Shown: positions 1-11,000, counted from the stretch's first letter. The stretch is 64,000 nt of DNA from Chitinophaga solisilvae (GCF_009928525.1 NZ_JAABOK010000001.1:558001-622000), one strand, 5' to 3'. Numbers and translations are program-made. The notes: generated by a model from the letters alone, not told the origin.

Positions 1-17
1 ACTGTTTTGAGTATATG

Positions 18-1247
18 CTAACAGTGTTCGCTCAGATGACCTCGTTTTACCGGTTGCTCAAAAGACAGGATCGCATCGTAGATGGCAGCCGCGGAGTTTT
101 CCCAGGTATGCGATAAGGCAAATCCACGCCTGGCGGCAGCCTTCTCATCACTGTTTTCTGCCAGCGCTTTCTCCGCCTGTGAAATATAGGAAGAAAGATC
201 TTCCGCCAGGTATACATGATCACGGAAAAGCTCCATGGTAGGGGTACGGGTGGCCAGCACCGGTTTACCCATTGCCAGGTACTCATCTACCTTCAGCGGG
301 TAATTGCCCACTGTCAGGTCATTTACCACCTGCGGATTAATACAGATGTCGAAGTGCCGGATGTACGCCGGCAACAGATGCATCGGCTTGCCACCGGTGA
401 AATACACATTGGGCAGGTGATGCAGCGCCGACTTACGGAAGGCCTCATCTTCATGACCTACCAGCACAAATTTCCACTGGGGTTTGGCTTGTGCCATTTT
501 TTCCAGCAGGGGAATATCCAGCCGCAAACTTGTCAGTGCTCCCACGTAACCGATGACCGTACCGGAAATCCCGGTAATATCGGTTGGCATTTCATAATGT
601 TTATCGGGATTGAAAAGATTCAGGTCACATCCCTGTCCTACATAATAACTGTTAGGGTTATACGTTTTCAACCGGTCTGCCAGGTACAGGGAATTGGCTA
701 CGCCCACATCTGCCTTGGCAATATGCATCGGTTCAATCTTTTCTCCGTGTTTCTTCCAGTAGTCTACCGCCAGCAGGTAATCCCGGCTGTAGTATACATA
801 TACGGCAGGGCGCAGCAGTTCTTTCAGGTGATAGCCCCTGAAAATATCGTTGTCATTGAAAAGGATAATATTTTCAAAGCCCAGCTGCCGGATGGCTGCC
901 TGAATACTTTTCGCGAACCGTCTGTTATTCAGTTTGTTGAATACGGAAAACAGGGAGGTGGAAGGCAGCCAGTTAATGGATTCCAGCACCCGGGAAGGGT
1001 ACAGGTTCCAGAAATTTTCGTTCAGCTGTACCAGCGATGGTTCTTTTCCGTTTACCACCTGCAGGTGATGACTGATATCGGGGTTGTTCTTTTCGGTCAT
1101 GGCGGTGCGCCTGTCCAGCGGAACATTCACATATAACACGCGGTTCTCTTTGGCAAATTCCTGTGCAATATTTTTACAATTACTGCCAATTTTGGTATAC
1201 CATGGCTGCAGGCCAATGATAACAATATCTCTGTTTCGGATACACAT
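18..1247 (-). CDS. Glycosyltransferase, TuaH-like / GT4-type
   Basis: Probable cytoplasmic glycosyltransferase that adds a sugar to a surface polysaccharide or glycolipid. The N-terminus (IVIIGLQPWYTKIGSNCKN) looks like the first nucleotide-fold strand and loop. The C-terminal half has the GT-B donor-side pattern: WKFVLVGHEDE, then a GG-x-P-MHLLPAYIRHFDICINP stretch, then KVDEYLAMGKPVLAT, where the conserved acidic residue contacts the nucleotide sugar. It resembles TuaH-type enzymes of teichuronic acid synthesis, but the acceptor cannot be told from sequence. The frame stays open to 1349, but the extra 34 residues are Thr/Phe-rich and unlike the family, so I start at the ATG at 1247. No glycan cluster is visible, although the window starts right after its stop codon. 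Confidence 0.8.
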   Translation of the reverse strand: MCIRNRDIVIIGLQPWYTKIGSNCKNIAQEFAKENRVLYVNVPLDRRTAMTEKNNPDISHHLQVVNGKEPSLVQLNENFWNLYPSRVLESINWLPSTSLFSVFNKLNNRRFAKSIQAAIRQLGFENIILFNDNDIFRGYHLKELLRPAVYVYYSRDYLLAVDYWKKHGEKIEPMHIAKADVGVANSLYLADRLKTYNPNSYYVGQGCDLNLFNPDKHYEMPTDITGISGTVIGYVGALTSLRLDIPLLEKMAQAKPQWKFVLVGHEDEAFRKSALHHLPNVYFTGGKPMHLLPAYIRHFDICINPQVVNDLTVGNYPLKVDEYLAMGKPVLATRTPTMELFRDHVYLAEDLSSYISQAEKALAENSDEKAAARRGFALSHTWENSAAAIYDAILSFEQPVKRGHLSEHC

Positions 1248-1404
1248 AGTGATCAGCACATTGAATAAAAAGATGGAGGTTGTTCCAGAGGAAGGATGGG
1301 TAAAATTGGTTGTGGTTGTAAAGTAACTAAAATAGGCGCGGGTATGCAAATAAACTTTTTCCGGATGAAAATGGTTAACTTAACTATTGTATAATCAGAA
1401 TATT

Positions 1405-2931
1405 ATGTCAGAAACAGTAGAAATCAGAAACCTCACTGCAGAAGATTATTTCGATCTCAGAGAGTCGATGGTATCCGCCTACCCGGATATGATGGGCAGC
1501 TATTGGGGAGAAGCAACGATTCAGCGGCTGATCAGATTGTTCCCGGAAGGCCAGATTGCGGTTACCGTCAATGATAAGGTAGTCGGATGCGCCCTGGCCA
1601 TTATTGTAGACTATGATAAATTCGGAGATAATCATACCTATGAGCAGATCACCGGTTATTATACGTTTAATACCCACAATCCGAAAGGAGACATATTATA
1701 TGGGATAGAGGTGTTTGTGCATCCTGACTACCGGGGGAAGCGGCTTGCCCGCCGCCTGTACGACGCGCGTAAGAACCTCTGTGAACAGCTGAACCTGGAA
1801 GGTATTGTTGCCGGAGGCCGCATTCCCAACTATGAAAAGTATGCCGATAAGCTCACACCCAGGGAATACATCGAGAAGGTGCAGGATAAGGAAATATATG
1901 ATCCGACCCTGACTTTCCAGTTCTCCAATGACTTTACCGTAAAGAAGGTGCTGAAGAACTATCTGCCCAATGACGAAGCCTCCAAAGGTTTTGCTACCCT
2001 GCTGCAGTGGTTCAATATCTATTATGAAAAGGACAGCGATACTATCCGGTATAATAAGTCCACGGTGCGTATCGGGCTGGTGCAGTGGCAGATGCGTGAT
2101 TATGGTGGCCTGGATGCGTTTCTGCAGCAGGTGGAGTTTTTCATTGATGCGGTCAGTGATTACGGGTCGGACTTTGTGGTGTTCCCTGAGCTTTTCAATG
2201 CGCCGCTGATGGCGGAGTTCAATCAGCTGGACCCGGCAGGCGCCATCCGGGGGGTGGCCAAATACACGGAAAGAATCCGGGAAAAATTCCAGGAACATGC
2301 CGTGTCCTATAATGTGAATATCATCTCCGGCAGTATGCCTATCGTAATCGATGAGGTATTGTATAATATATCCTACCTCTGCCGCCGCGATGGTACCTAT
2401 GAGCACTATATCAAAATTCATCCTACACCCGGCGAAGTATATGCCTGGGGTATCAAGGGCGGTTCGGAGATAAAGGTCTTTGATACCGACTGCGGCAAGG
2501 TGGGTATCCAGATATGTTACGACGTAGAGTTTCCGGAGCCTTCCCGTATCCTGGCACAGCAGGGGATGCAGATTTTGTTTGTGCCGTTTATGACGGATAC
2601 GCAGCATGCCTATAACCGGGTACGCTTCTGTGCGCAGGCACGCGCCGTGGAAAACGAATGTTATGTGGCCATTGCCGGCAGCGTTGGCAACCTGCCAAAA
2701 GTAAATAATATGGATTTGCAGTATGCACAATCCTGTGTACTGACCCCTTCCGATTTTGCCTTCCCGGTAACAGGGGTGAAGGCAGAGTCTACACCGAATA
2801 CAGAGATGGTGGTAGTAGCAGATGTTGACCTGGTATTGTTGAAAGAACTGCATGCTTTTGGCAGTGTACAAACGTTAAAGGATATACGAAACGATCTTTA
2901 CGAGGTAGTACAGAAGCCTGATGCTAAATAA
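1405..2931 (+). CDS. GNAT acetyltransferase fused to carbon-nitrogen hydrolase
   Basis: Two-domain enzyme. Residues ~1-200 are a GNAT acetyltransferase fold, with a strand EVFVHPDYRGKRLARRLYD that holds the acetyl-CoA pyrophosphate loop (R-G-K-R-L-A). Residues ~220-500 are a nitrilase-superfamily amidohydrolase. The Glu-Lys-Cys triad is recognisable: Glu in VFPELFNAPL, Lys in YIKIHPTPGE, Cys in GIQICYDVEFPEP. The fusion is a known architecture in Bacteroidota; its substrate is not established. The start is the ATG at 1405, since an upstream ATG at 1387 adds only six residues that do not belong to the domain. It is divergent from the glycosyltransferase. A 209-bp AT-rich gap with a 9-bp inverted repeat near 2949-2990 follows. 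Confidence 0.88.
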   Translation: MSETVEIRNLTAEDYFDLRESMVSAYPDMMGSYWGEATIQRLIRLFPEGQIAVTVNDKVVGCALAIIVDYDKFGDNHTYEQITGYYTFNTHNPKGDILYGIEVFVHPDYRGKRLARRLYDARKNLCEQLNLEGIVAGGRIPNYEKYADKLTPREYIEKVQDKEIYDPTLTFQFSNDFTVKKVLKNYLPNDEASKGFATLLQWFNIYYEKDSDTIRYNKSTVRIGLVQWQMRDYGGLDAFLQQVEFFIDAVSDYGSDFVVFPELFNAPLMAEFNQLDPAGAIRGVAKYTERIREKFQEHAVSYNVNIISGSMPIVIDEVLYNISYLCRRDGTYEHYIKIHPTPGEVYAWGIKGGSEIKVFDTDCGKVGIQICYDVEFPEPSRILAQQGMQILFVPFMTDTQHAYNRVRFCAQARAVENECYVAIAGSVGNLPKVNNMDLQYAQSCVLTPSDFAFPVTGVKAESTPNTEMVVVADVDLVLLKELHAFGSVQTLKDIRNDLYEVVQKPDAK

Positions 2932-3140
2932 CGTATATACTTCAACGTTAAATATCTTATCTGATTGATTCACAGATCTTAATAAGATATTATCTGCAGT
3001 GTAACTTAAATCTGGAAAGCAAATATTTATCATCTTCATTAAATTAAAATGTAAATTAGAACCGGTTTTGATTAAATTAATCTGATAGATAAAGTTTTAT
3101 AAAACACTAAAAATCAAATAAATAAATAAAGAATAAAAAG

Positions 3141-3440
3141 ATGAATAAGAAGATCAATTTAGCGCTGCAGATACTCCCTTCCGTGCCTTCGGATGAGGTA
3201 TATGCGGTAGTAGATGAAGCCATTGCCGTGATTAAGAACTCCGGTGTGAAGTACAGGGTATGTCCTTTTGAAACAGTCATGGAAGGTACCTATGAGGAGC
3301 TGATGGAGATAGTGCGTAAAACACAGGAAGTATGTTTCAAAGCAGGTGCATCTCAGTTGCTCGTGTATATAAAAATGCAGATACGGAAAGACGAAGATGT
3401 AACCATCGAAGAAAAAACCGGTAAGTATGATATGGTGTAG
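3141..3440 (+). CDS. Thiamine-binding / MTH1187 family protein
   Basis: Small ferredoxin-like alpha/beta protein of 99 residues. It matches the MTH1187/YkoF-type thiamine-binding family (old DUF77) in length and pattern: an N-terminal strand with LQILPSVP, a middle YRVCPFETVMEGTYEELM segment, and a C-terminal strand LLVYIKMQIRKD. Family members form tetramers and some bind thiamine or related ligands; the ligand here is inferred only. It stands alone between an AT-rich leader and the PH-domain gene 39 bp downstream. Those two may form a short transcription unit. Confidence 0.75.
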   Translation: MNKKINLALQILPSVPSDEVYAVVDEAIAVIKNSGVKYRVCPFETVMEGTYEELMEIVRKTQEVCFKAGASQLLVYIKMQIRKDEDVTIEEKTGKYDMV

Positions 3441-3479
3441 GGAATTTTAATTACCTTTCTGGACGACTAAAAGGACTAT

Positions 3480-3977
3480 ATGCGATATGCAGCCACTTTG
3501 GATGATAACTCTAAAATAATTACAAACCTGGTCATCATACTTACCCTGGTAATTTTATGCAGACAGATTACTGACATCAGTCAGGATGCAGTATTTACCA
3601 GCCTGTTATTATTTATACTCATCCCCGCCATTGTGATAGCCGGATGCCTGAGCCCCCGGTACTATAAAATAGAGGCAGACGCCATCCTTATCAAGCGGCC
3701 CCTGTTTCCCATCACCATTCTCCTGGACGACGTGGTAAGACTCCGTAGCATCACCGAAGAAGAATTGGGTACCAGCCTCCGCATGATGGGCATTGGCGGC
3801 GTTTTCGGTTATCTCGGCACCTACTGGTCCGCCGAAATAGGCAAATACCAGCGCTGGAGCACCAACCGCGAAAGCCTCGTACTGATCGAGTCCCAGAATC
3901 GCAAATGGGTGATAAGCCCCTCTGATGCGGATCATTTTGTAAGGAACGTGAATAAGATGATTAATGTGGCGATTTGA
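3480..3977 (+). CDS. Membrane protein with bacterial PH domain
   Basis: 165-residue integral membrane protein. Two hydrophobic helices lie at residues ~14-28 and ~38-57, followed by a cytoplasmic bacterial pleckstrin-homology-like domain (YYKIEADAILIKRPLFPITILLDDV, a Gly-rich GIGGVFGYLG loop, and ESQNRKWVISPSDADHFVRNV). The last motif is typical of proteins carried as PH domain-containing in Bacteroidota. The role is unknown. It ends 2 bp before a long palindromic element and converges on the YeiH-type transporter. Confidence 0.7.
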   Translation: MRYAATLDDNSKIITNLVIILTLVILCRQITDISQDAVFTSLLLFILIPAIVIAGCLSPRYYKIEADAILIKRPLFPITILLDDVVRLRSITEEELGTSLRMMGIGGVFGYLGTYWSAEIGKYQRWSTNRESLVLIESQNRKWVISPSDADHFVRNVNKMINVAI

Positions 3978-3979
3978 TG

Positions 3980-4123
3980 AATTACGAATTACGAATTGCG
4001 AATTACGAATGTAGTTCGAAGATAAAAGCGAAGACCGAAGCAGATACTTAAGAGTATGATCGCTTCGGTCTTCGCTTTTATCTTCGAACTACATTCGTAA
4101 TTCGCAATTCGTAATTCGCAATT
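3980..4123. repeat. Palindromic element A, (ATTRCGA)n arms
   Basis: Inverted repeat with 62-bp arms (3980-4041 and 4062-4123), one mismatch and a 20-nt centre that itself contains a weak inverted repeat. The outer part of each arm is a tandem of the 7-mer ATTACGA/ATTGCGA. The inner part is a core with GCGAAG and ACCGAAGC. It sits between the stop codons of two convergent genes, 2 bp from each, so it could end transcription from both sides. It belongs to the family present at 7.8, 15.1, 19.5, 21.3, 46.8, 49.7 and 53.0 kb. Confidence 0.95.
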
Positions 4124-4125
4124 AA

Positions 4126-5370
4126 TTATCTGAACACCAGATACGCCACTATCAGCGTAAAAAACACATTGAACAGCTGCGCGATGATAAATGCCAATGC
4201 AGGCTTACCGTTTTCAACTTTAAAAATGTCGGTGAACCGGGTTTCCAGGCCAATGCAGGTGAAGGCGAGGGCGAACCAGTAGGTCTGGATTTCTTTCAGG
4301 GAGCCTTTGGTGGCAGCAACTACCGGTGACGGCAGTACGAAGGAAAACAGGAGGGAGGCGGCTATGAAACCCAGTACAAATTTGGGAAAGCGGTCCCAGA
4401 TAGTTTTCAGGGTAGGCTTCTCATAGTTCCCTTTCTTTTTGGTGTAAGACCAGTACACGGAGATGATGAAAGCCGCCAGTCCAAGTAACACGTTCTGAGA
4501 GAATTTCACGATGGTGGCATATTTCAGCGCTTCTTTACCCAGCATGGTACCTGCAGCTACAACGGCGCCGGAGGTATCTATGGTACCACCCAGCCAGGCG
4601 CCTGCCACCGCCGGCGACATACCCGCCCAGATAGCGATATACGGCATGAACAGCATCATCGGGATCGCTACGATCATCACCAGCGATATTACGTGCGACA
4701 GCTTCTTATTATCTCCTTCAATAGCTCCGGAGGTGGCAATAGCCGCAGAAACCCCGCAGATAGAAACCGCGCTGGAAATCATCATCCTGAATTCGTCGTC
4801 CAGTCCCAGCATTTTACATAGCCAGAAGGTGAAGTACCATACGGTGAAAACCACTACGACAGACTGTATGATGCCCAGCATGCCCGCCTGGAGAATATCT
4901 CCGAAGATAATATTAGTGCCCAGCAGTACCAGTCCTATTTTAATATAGAGTTCTGTCTGCAGCGCCGGTTTGATCCACTCCGGCAGTCCCAGCACATTGC
5001 TGATAAACAATCCGAGCAGCAGGCTGAATAAAACCACCTCTATGCCCAATTCCTTGATAGCCTTATTGGAAGTAATCAGCTGCGCGAGCAGCGAGATGAG
5101 AACGATGGCCACCAGGCCGGTCAGCAGCGCGGCTGGTTTATAGTCGCCCGCCAGGAAACGCCCCAGCAGCAGGCTGCCCAGTACCCACAGGAACAGGGTA
5201 CCTGATCTGAGCAGGTTTTGTCCGTCTGTCAGCTGTGTCAGCAGCTCTCCGGGAGCCGACCAGCCAAATTTTGGCAGGGCCGGTTTCAGTCCGGCTACCA
5301 CCAGCCCGATAGTAAGAAACGCGATAATCACCGCAATCCAGTCTTCATGAAGTTTTCTAGGTTGTAACAT
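4126..5370 (-). CDS. YeiH-family putative sulfate exporter
   Basis: Polytopic inner-membrane protein of about 414 residues with 10 or more hydrophobic helices. It matches the YeiH/YadS family (putative sulfate exporter): conserved SAVSICGVSAAIAT in mid-protein, then AWLGGTIDTSGAVVAAG, and a C-terminal IGLETRFTDIF motif. The family is linked to sulfur or cysteine metabolism elsewhere, but transport has been little tested. The reading frame begins with a TTG at 5388; the ATG at 5370 (MLQPRKLHEDW) is more likely the start. It lies 30 bp downstream of the SpmA/SpmB-like gene on the same strand, so the two are probably co-transcribed. Confidence 0.85.
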   Translation of the reverse strand: MLQPRKLHEDWIAVIIAFLTIGLVVAGLKPALPKFGWSAPGELLTQLTDGQNLLRSGTLFLWVLGSLLLGRFLAGDYKPAALLTGLVAIVLISLLAQLITSNKAIKELGIEVVLFSLLLGLFISNVLGLPEWIKPALQTELYIKIGLVLLGTNIIFGDILQAGMLGIIQSVVVVFTVWYFTFWLCKMLGLDDEFRMMISSAVSICGVSAAIATSGAIEGDNKKLSHVISLVMIVAIPMMLFMPYIAIWAGMSPAVAGAWLGGTIDTSGAVVAAGTMLGKEALKYATIVKFSQNVLLGLAAFIISVYWSYTKKKGNYEKPTLKTIWDRFPKFVLGFIAASLLFSFVLPSPVVAATKGSLKEIQTYWFALAFTCIGLETRFTDIFKVENGKPALAFIIAQLFNVFFTLIVAYLVFR

Positions 5371-5400
5371 AGGTCTGTGCTTATACAAACGGTTGAGTTG

Positions 5401-6633
5401 CTAATGGAAAAAGAGGTAGCCCAGCAATACGGCGGTGAGCATCCCGAAGAAGTCGGCAATCAGGCCGGCAGTAAGGGCGTACCGGGTGTTCTTGATATTA
5501 ACGGAGCCAAAATACACGGCGAGTACATAAAACGTGGTTTCGGTGGTGCCCTGTATGACGCTGGCCAGCTTACCCTGGAAGGAGTCTGGTCCGTATTTGG
5601 TCATTACCTCGATCATCAGGCCCCTGGCGCCACCACCGCTCAGCGGTTTCATCAGGGCTACCGGTAACGCAGGTACGAAATCTGTGTTCAGTCCCATCCA
5701 GCCGAAAACGGCAGCGATACCATTTATTATATAGTCCATACATCCGGTGGTGCGGAAAACGCTGATAGCCACCAGAATACCCACCAGGTAGGGGATAATG
5801 CGGACAGATACCTGGAACCCTTCCTTGGCGCCTTCAATAAAGGCATCGTATACATTGATCTTTTTTATAAGGCCGGCAGTGAGGAAGATAATAACGATAC
5901 CGAAGATGATACCGCCGCCAAGGTTGGCCATTTTAGGCCCGATCTGGTCGGCAGGCAGGCTCTTCACCCAGAAATAGAGCGCTGTAACCAGTGCGGCGAA
6001 ACCGCCCAGAAATACCAGTACCGGCAATTTGAACAGGTTGATGCGCTGGTAGGCAGACACGGTGAACATACCCACGATAAATGCAATAAAAGTAGATATA
6101 AGGGTAGGAATGAAGATGTCGGCAGGGTTGGCGGCGCCGGCGGCCATTCTGAGGGCAATCACAGAGGTAGGGATGAGCACCACCCCGGCAGTATTCAGCA
6201 CCAGGAACATAATCTGCGGATTGCTGGCCATCTCCGGCTTAGGATTGATCTCCTGCAGCTCCTTCATGGCTTTCAGGCCCATAGGGGTAGCGGCATTGTC
6301 CAGCCCAAGCATGCTGGCAGAGAAGTTCATCATCATAGAACCCATGGCAGGGTGCCCTTTCGGTACTTCCGGGAATAATCTGGAGAAAAAAGGATTGACC
6401 AGCCGGGAAAAGCGGTTAATCATACCGGCTACTTCCCCCACACGCATAATACCGAGCCAGAGGGTCATTACGCCCGCCAGGCCCAGAGATATTTCCGCGC
6501 CGGTTTTGGCGCTGCTGAGCATACCGGTCATAATCTGCCCGAAGATGGCTGTATCCTGAAGAAACAGGGACTTAAAAACTGCTACCACAAACGCTATCAG
6601 GAAAAAGCCCAGCCAAACGTAGTTTAATGCCAT
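5401..6633 (-). CDS. SpmA/SpmB-like fusion (nucleoside recognition domains)
   Basis: Inner-membrane protein of 410 residues with two Gate (nucleoside recognition) domains, corresponding to spore maturation proteins A and B joined in one chain. The first half carries MRVGEVAGMINRFSRLVNPFFSRLFPEVPKGHP-type sequence with NFSASMLGLDNAATPMGLKAM. The second half carries LVGILVAISVFRTTG and MKPLSGGGARGLMIE. The fused form is usual in Bacteroidota, which do not sporulate, so the real role is some membrane transport or signalling function that is not known. It is divergent from ychF with a 67-bp spacer. Confidence 0.83.
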   Translation of the reverse strand: MALNYVWLGFFLIAFVVAVFKSLFLQDTAIFGQIMTGMLSSAKTGAEISLGLAGVMTLWLGIMRVGEVAGMINRFSRLVNPFFSRLFPEVPKGHPAMGSMMMNFSASMLGLDNAATPMGLKAMKELQEINPKPEMASNPQIMFLVLNTAGVVLIPTSVIALRMAAGAANPADIFIPTLISTFIAFIVGMFTVSAYQRINLFKLPVLVFLGGFAALVTALYFWVKSLPADQIGPKMANLGGGIIFGIVIIFLTAGLIKKINVYDAFIEGAKEGFQVSVRIIPYLVGILVAISVFRTTGCMDYIINGIAAVFGWMGLNTDFVPALPVALMKPLSGGGARGLMIEVMTKYGPDSFQGKLASVIQGTTETTFYVLAVYFGSVNIKNTRYALTAGLIADFFGMLTAVLLGYLFFH

Positions 6634-6677
6634 TAGATTCTTGGTTTATTCAACCAACAAATAAACTAAAATAAACT

Positions 6678-6685
6678 TATCTTTG
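6678..6685 (+). promoter_or_regulatory. ychF promoter -7 element
   Basis: TATCTTTG fits the Bacteroidota -7 consensus TAnnTTTG and lies 15 bp before the ychF ATG, giving a very short leader. No TTTG is found at the expected 19-bp spacing, so only the -7 half is supported. Confidence 0.45.
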
Positions 6686-6700
6686 CGCAAATTTTAAAAA

Positions 6701-7804
6701 ATGGCTTTGCAAGTTGGAATTGTAGGATTGCCGAATGTAGGGAAATCAACATTATTTAACGCGGTGAGTAACAGCGCTAAGGCACAGGCCAGCAACTACC
6801 GCTTCTGTACGATAGAACCTAACGTAGGACAGGTGGATGTACCTGACGAACGTATGGATAAACTGGCTGAACTGGTGCAGCCACAGCGCGTGGTGCCCAC
6901 TACCATCGAGTTTGTGGACATTGCCGGACTCGTTAAAGGCGCCAGCAAAGGGGAAGGTCTGGGTAACAAATTCCTGGGCAATATCCGCGAAGTAGATGCT
7001 ATCGTTCACGTGATCCGCTGCTTCGAGGATGAAAACATCCTCCGCGAGGAAGGTGCTATCAACCCCGTAGGTGACAAGGAAATCATCGATACCGAATTAC
7101 AGCTGAAAGACCTCGAAAGCGTGGAACGTAAAGTGGCCCGCACCGAGAAAATGGCTAAAACCGGCGGCGACGCCAAAGCCAAAGCGGAATTTGAAGTGCT
7201 GAAAAGATGCCAGGAACACCTGGAAAAAGGCCGCAATATCCGTGAGCTGGCACTCAGTAAGGAAGAACGCGTGGCTATCGCTGACCTCTTCCTGCTGACA
7301 GAAAAACCTGTACTCTTTGTCGCCAATGTGGACGAAGCCTCCCTGCATACCGGCAACAAATACTCTCAGGCCCTGATCGAATCTGTTAAAGCAGAAAACG
7401 CCCAGGTCATCATCATGAACAATACTATCGAAGCGCAGATCTCCGAAATGGAAGATGCCGCCGACAAGGAAATGTTCCTCGGTGAATACGGACTGACAGA
7501 ACCAGGCCTCAATCGCCTGATCCGCTCTGCCTATAACCTCCTGGAACTGATTACCTACTTCACTGCCGGCGTGCAGGAAGTACGTGCCTGGACCATCCAC
7601 AAAGGCTGGAAAGCACCGCAGGCCGCCAGCGTTATCCACACCGACTTTGAAAAAGGTTTCATCAAAGCCGAAGTAATCTCCTACGACGACTACGTAAAAT
7701 ACGGTTCAGAAACCGGCGCCCGCGACAACGGCCGCCTGCGCATCGAAGGCAAGGAATACATTGTGGCCGACGGGGATGTGATGCATTTCAGATTCAACGT
7801 ATAG
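6701..7804 (+). CDS. ychF: Redox-regulated ATPase YchF
   Basis: Obg-family P-loop protein of 367 residues, the usual YchF/OLA1 length. The P-loop GLPNVGKST is at residues 8-16. Switch/G3 [19 protein letters not shown] follows. The specificity motif is NVDE rather than the GTPase NKxD, which is why the family prefers ATP. A TGS domain closes the protein (residues ~280-365, [16 protein letters not shown]...[15 protein letters not shown]). Family members bind ribosomes and respond to oxidative stress. It stands alone and is followed 9 bp later by palindromic element B. Confidence 0.96.
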   Translation: MALQVGIVGLPNVGKSTLFNAVSNSAKAQASNYRFCTIEPNVGQVDVPDERMDKLAELVQPQRVVPTTIEFVDIAGLVKGASKGEGLGNKFLGNIREVDAIVHVIRCFEDENILREEGAINPVGDKEIIDTELQLKDLESVERKVARTEKMAKTGGDAKAKAEFEVLKRCQEHLEKGRNIRELALSKEERVAIADLFLLTEKPVLFVANVDEASLHTGNKYSQALIESVKAENAQVIIMNNTIEAQISEMEDAADKEMFLGEYGLTEPGLNRLIRSAYNLLELITYFTAGVQEVRAWTIHKGWKAPQAASVIHTDFEKGFIKAEVISYDDYVKYGSETGARDNGRLRIEGKEYIVADGDVMHFRFNV

Positions 7805-7813
7805 AACGGAGTT

Positions 7814-8013
7814 AATTACGAATTGCGAATTACGAATTACGAATTGCGAATTACGAATGTAATGCGAAGATATACGCGAAGACCGAAGCTGATTTAATGC
7901 TTCGGTCTTCGCTTTTTTACCTGTATCTCCGCATTCCATTCGCAATTATTGGTTTATATCTTCGTGTAGGTCTTCGCGTTACATTCGTAATTCGCAATTC
8001 GTAATTCGTAATT
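7814..8013. repeat. Composite palindromic element B
   Basis: A left 7-mer array (7814-7858) leads into an inner hairpin: 14-bp stem GCGAAGACCGAAGC at 7876-7889 paired with 7899-7912. A diverged right half follows (about 7923-7947), then a second right half ending in 7-mers (7983-8013). The element therefore looks like one palindrome with an extra, partly decayed right half. It fills the 291-bp gap between ychF and the retron operon; the remaining ~80 bp before 8096 is AT-rich and probably holds the operon promoter. Confidence 0.9.
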
Positions 8014-8095
8014 GCCCATAAAAATATTTCTTTAAAAAACAAACTTTGTGAATTGCAGTTATTTATTAGCTTAGCCGACTATTTAATGTTAGCTC

Positions 8096-11000
8096 ATGCG
8101 ATTTGTCAGGAACGTAAAATTATTTTTCCGGGAAGGGAATTCCGATAAGACCTATGAAATAGACCTTTGCGAAGTCGGCCCGGATCAATACCTTGTTAAC
8201 TTCAGATACGGAAAACGGTTTGGTAATCTTAAGGAAGGCACCAAGACTACCTCACCCGTTTCACTTTCTGCGGCTACCACTATATTTGATGCACTTGAAA
8301 AGGAGAAGCGCAGTAAAGGCTACCTGGGAGAACAGGAAGCTGTGCAGGATCTTGCGTTTACACCGGTAGATGTTTCCGGTGTGGAAGATGTGCGGCACCG
8401 TGCCATCATCAAAAGATTACAGGGAGCAGCAGAAGGCAAGCCTGCCTTTAAAACCGACTGGAAAGCCTCCAGGGTTATATGGAAAGCAGGAGAGCTGAAA
8501 GTAAAAGAAGCAGTACCCTATCTGATAAAACTGATTGAAAAAGGAGATGCCATTCAGCGTTATTCCGCTTTGTGGTCACTCGGTAAACTGGAAGACGCTG
8601 CCGCAGCACCGGTACTGCGCTCCTATATGGAGAACGGTTCCTATCCGCTGAATGTCAGGATGCTGGCGGCTAACGGCCTGCTGCTTGTACTGCCGGAAGA
8701 AGAAAAGAATGCATTCATCCAGACCTTCTTCCTGCGGCTGCCTGAAATTTTTCAGGAAACCATCACCAGGAATGTTGCACAGGAAATATATGACCTGATC
8801 TATCAGCGGATCTATCAGCAGGAACAACCGGCTTATCCGCTGCTGGAAGAATTGTATATCATCGCCTGGAGTAATGCTGCCGTGAAACAGGCCATGCTCA
8901 CCTTCCTGACACACCTGCCACTGCGCCCGTCCTGGTTCCAGCATATCCGTCATATCTTTAAACAGGCGGAGCTGCGTAACGACCAGGGTATTGTAGCTGT
9001 ACTGGCCGCCCGCTTTGAAAGAGAGGCTGCCATGTTCAACAATCCGGGAGTACGACTGGATTATGACGATAACGAATACATTCCTTCCGTATATATTCCT
9101 GAACTGCAGGAAGCATTCAAAGCACAGAAAGAGCTGAAGCGGCCCACCAGTAAACTGGCATGGTCCAATAAAACAAAAGGACATTTTAACCGCCGTGTGC
9201 TGCGCAACCTGCGGAACTTCGGCGTCCGGGGCGATAATGAGTATGTAAGACTGGCAACCGCACTGCTGCTGCAGTATGAAGAGGAGAGAGATGCCACGAA
9301 GGAATATCAGGTGCGTAACTACAAGTATGTAAATAACCGCTACACCACCGTATACACACAGTTTCCGGCCAATTCCAGGGCAGTATTCCTGACCTATATC
9401 CTGCGCGGCGCCGCCGCCAATATACGGCTTACCGCTGCCCGCAATGAATGGTACTTCGCGGATGAACTGGACAGCAACGGCCATGTGAAGCCCGCCACAA
9501 CACTGAAGGCTAACCCCGACGCACAAACGAATACAGATAAGAATAACCTGATAAAGAAATTATTCGGCTGGTTTAGCGGGGGACAAGATAAGAATACAGT
9601 CGTTTCCGGTGTGCCGAAAGAGTACAGCCCGGAACCGGCAACCGTCAAAAGCGAGGTGCCGTTCCTGGAGCTCTGGCAGCAGATGCCGCAGGCATTCATC
9701 CAGCTGCTGGTATCCGGCCGCATGGAAATGGTGCACATCTTTGCCATGGAGCAGCTGAAAGCCCATCCGGAATATGCTGCCCTGAAAGAAAAAATGGATG
9801 AAAAGGTGATCTATAATTTATTACAGAACCCTTTCAGCATCCCGGCTTTCTTCGGGCTTGAACTGGCGCGCGAAAAATATAATCCCGCAGCTATTTCCTT
9901 CTTCCTGCTATATGCATTGACGGTAAGCCCGCTGGAACCTGCCCGTATACAAGGACTGGAGTGGGTGAGTCAGCACCTGGCTACCTGCTTCGGCGATGCC
10001 GATTTCCTGGTACGGATGATCTATTCTCCGTATAAGGATGTCCGCGCATTTGTGCGGCAGCAGCTGAAGCCGGAACATCTTTCTCCGGATTATGCCCGTG
10101 TGGTGGTAGGAAAAGCCTTTGCCGGACTGCTCGCTGCCAAAGATGCAAGCGACGAAGTAAATGAAAATCTGAATGATGGTAACCTGATTCTCGAAGAACA
10201 TTTTGCCGCCATACTGAAAGATACTGGTATCGCAGTAGTAGAAGACCTGCTGCAGTCGGTTGTTCCGGCTAACCATGCCTTCGCTGCGCGACTGCTGCTG
10301 CTGAAAGATAGCGGATTCAATTTCGCAGAAGTATCTGATACCCTGATACAACGCCTGGCTACCAATGGCTACGCGCCGGTAAGAACCGCCGGTATCGGTA
10401 TTCTGCAGGCAATGCCGGCAGAAGAGTTGCTGAAAAGACCAGAACTGCTGTTATCACTGATCCTGGCTACGCATACGGATGTACGAAACCACATGCGTCC
10501 GCTGATAGCCACCCTGGTGCAGCAGAACAGCCAGCTGGCAATATACCTGGTGAATGAGCTGGTACCCCGCCTCATGCGCAAGGAAACAGCAGAAGGTATT
10601 CACGACGACATCGGCACTATCCTCAGCAACGAACTGGTGAACTTCCTCCAGGATGTGGATACAGCCACCGCCCTGCGTTTACTGTATTCCAACTACCGCG
10701 CTGCACAAAAATTCGGTGTGGTGGTACTGGAGAAATATATTCCTGCCGAAGCCCTCACCCTGAAACAGGTAATTGCTGCCGGCAGCCACGAACTGCTGGA
10801 AGTAAGGGAATGGTGCTGGAACTTCTACAACAGAAATGCGGCACGCATCCGCTATGAACGCGATGCTGCCATCGGTATACTGGACGCTAAATGGGATGAC
10901 TCCCGCCACTTTGCCAAAACATTCTTCCGTACCCAGTTCACAGAAAATGACTGGACTCCGGAAACACTGATAGCTATTGCCGACAGCGTAAGGCCCGATA

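Noticed and set aside
1696..2871. 391-residue - strand ORF
   Set aside because: Antisense to the acetyltransferase-nitrilase fusion, whose triad and GNAT motif are clear.
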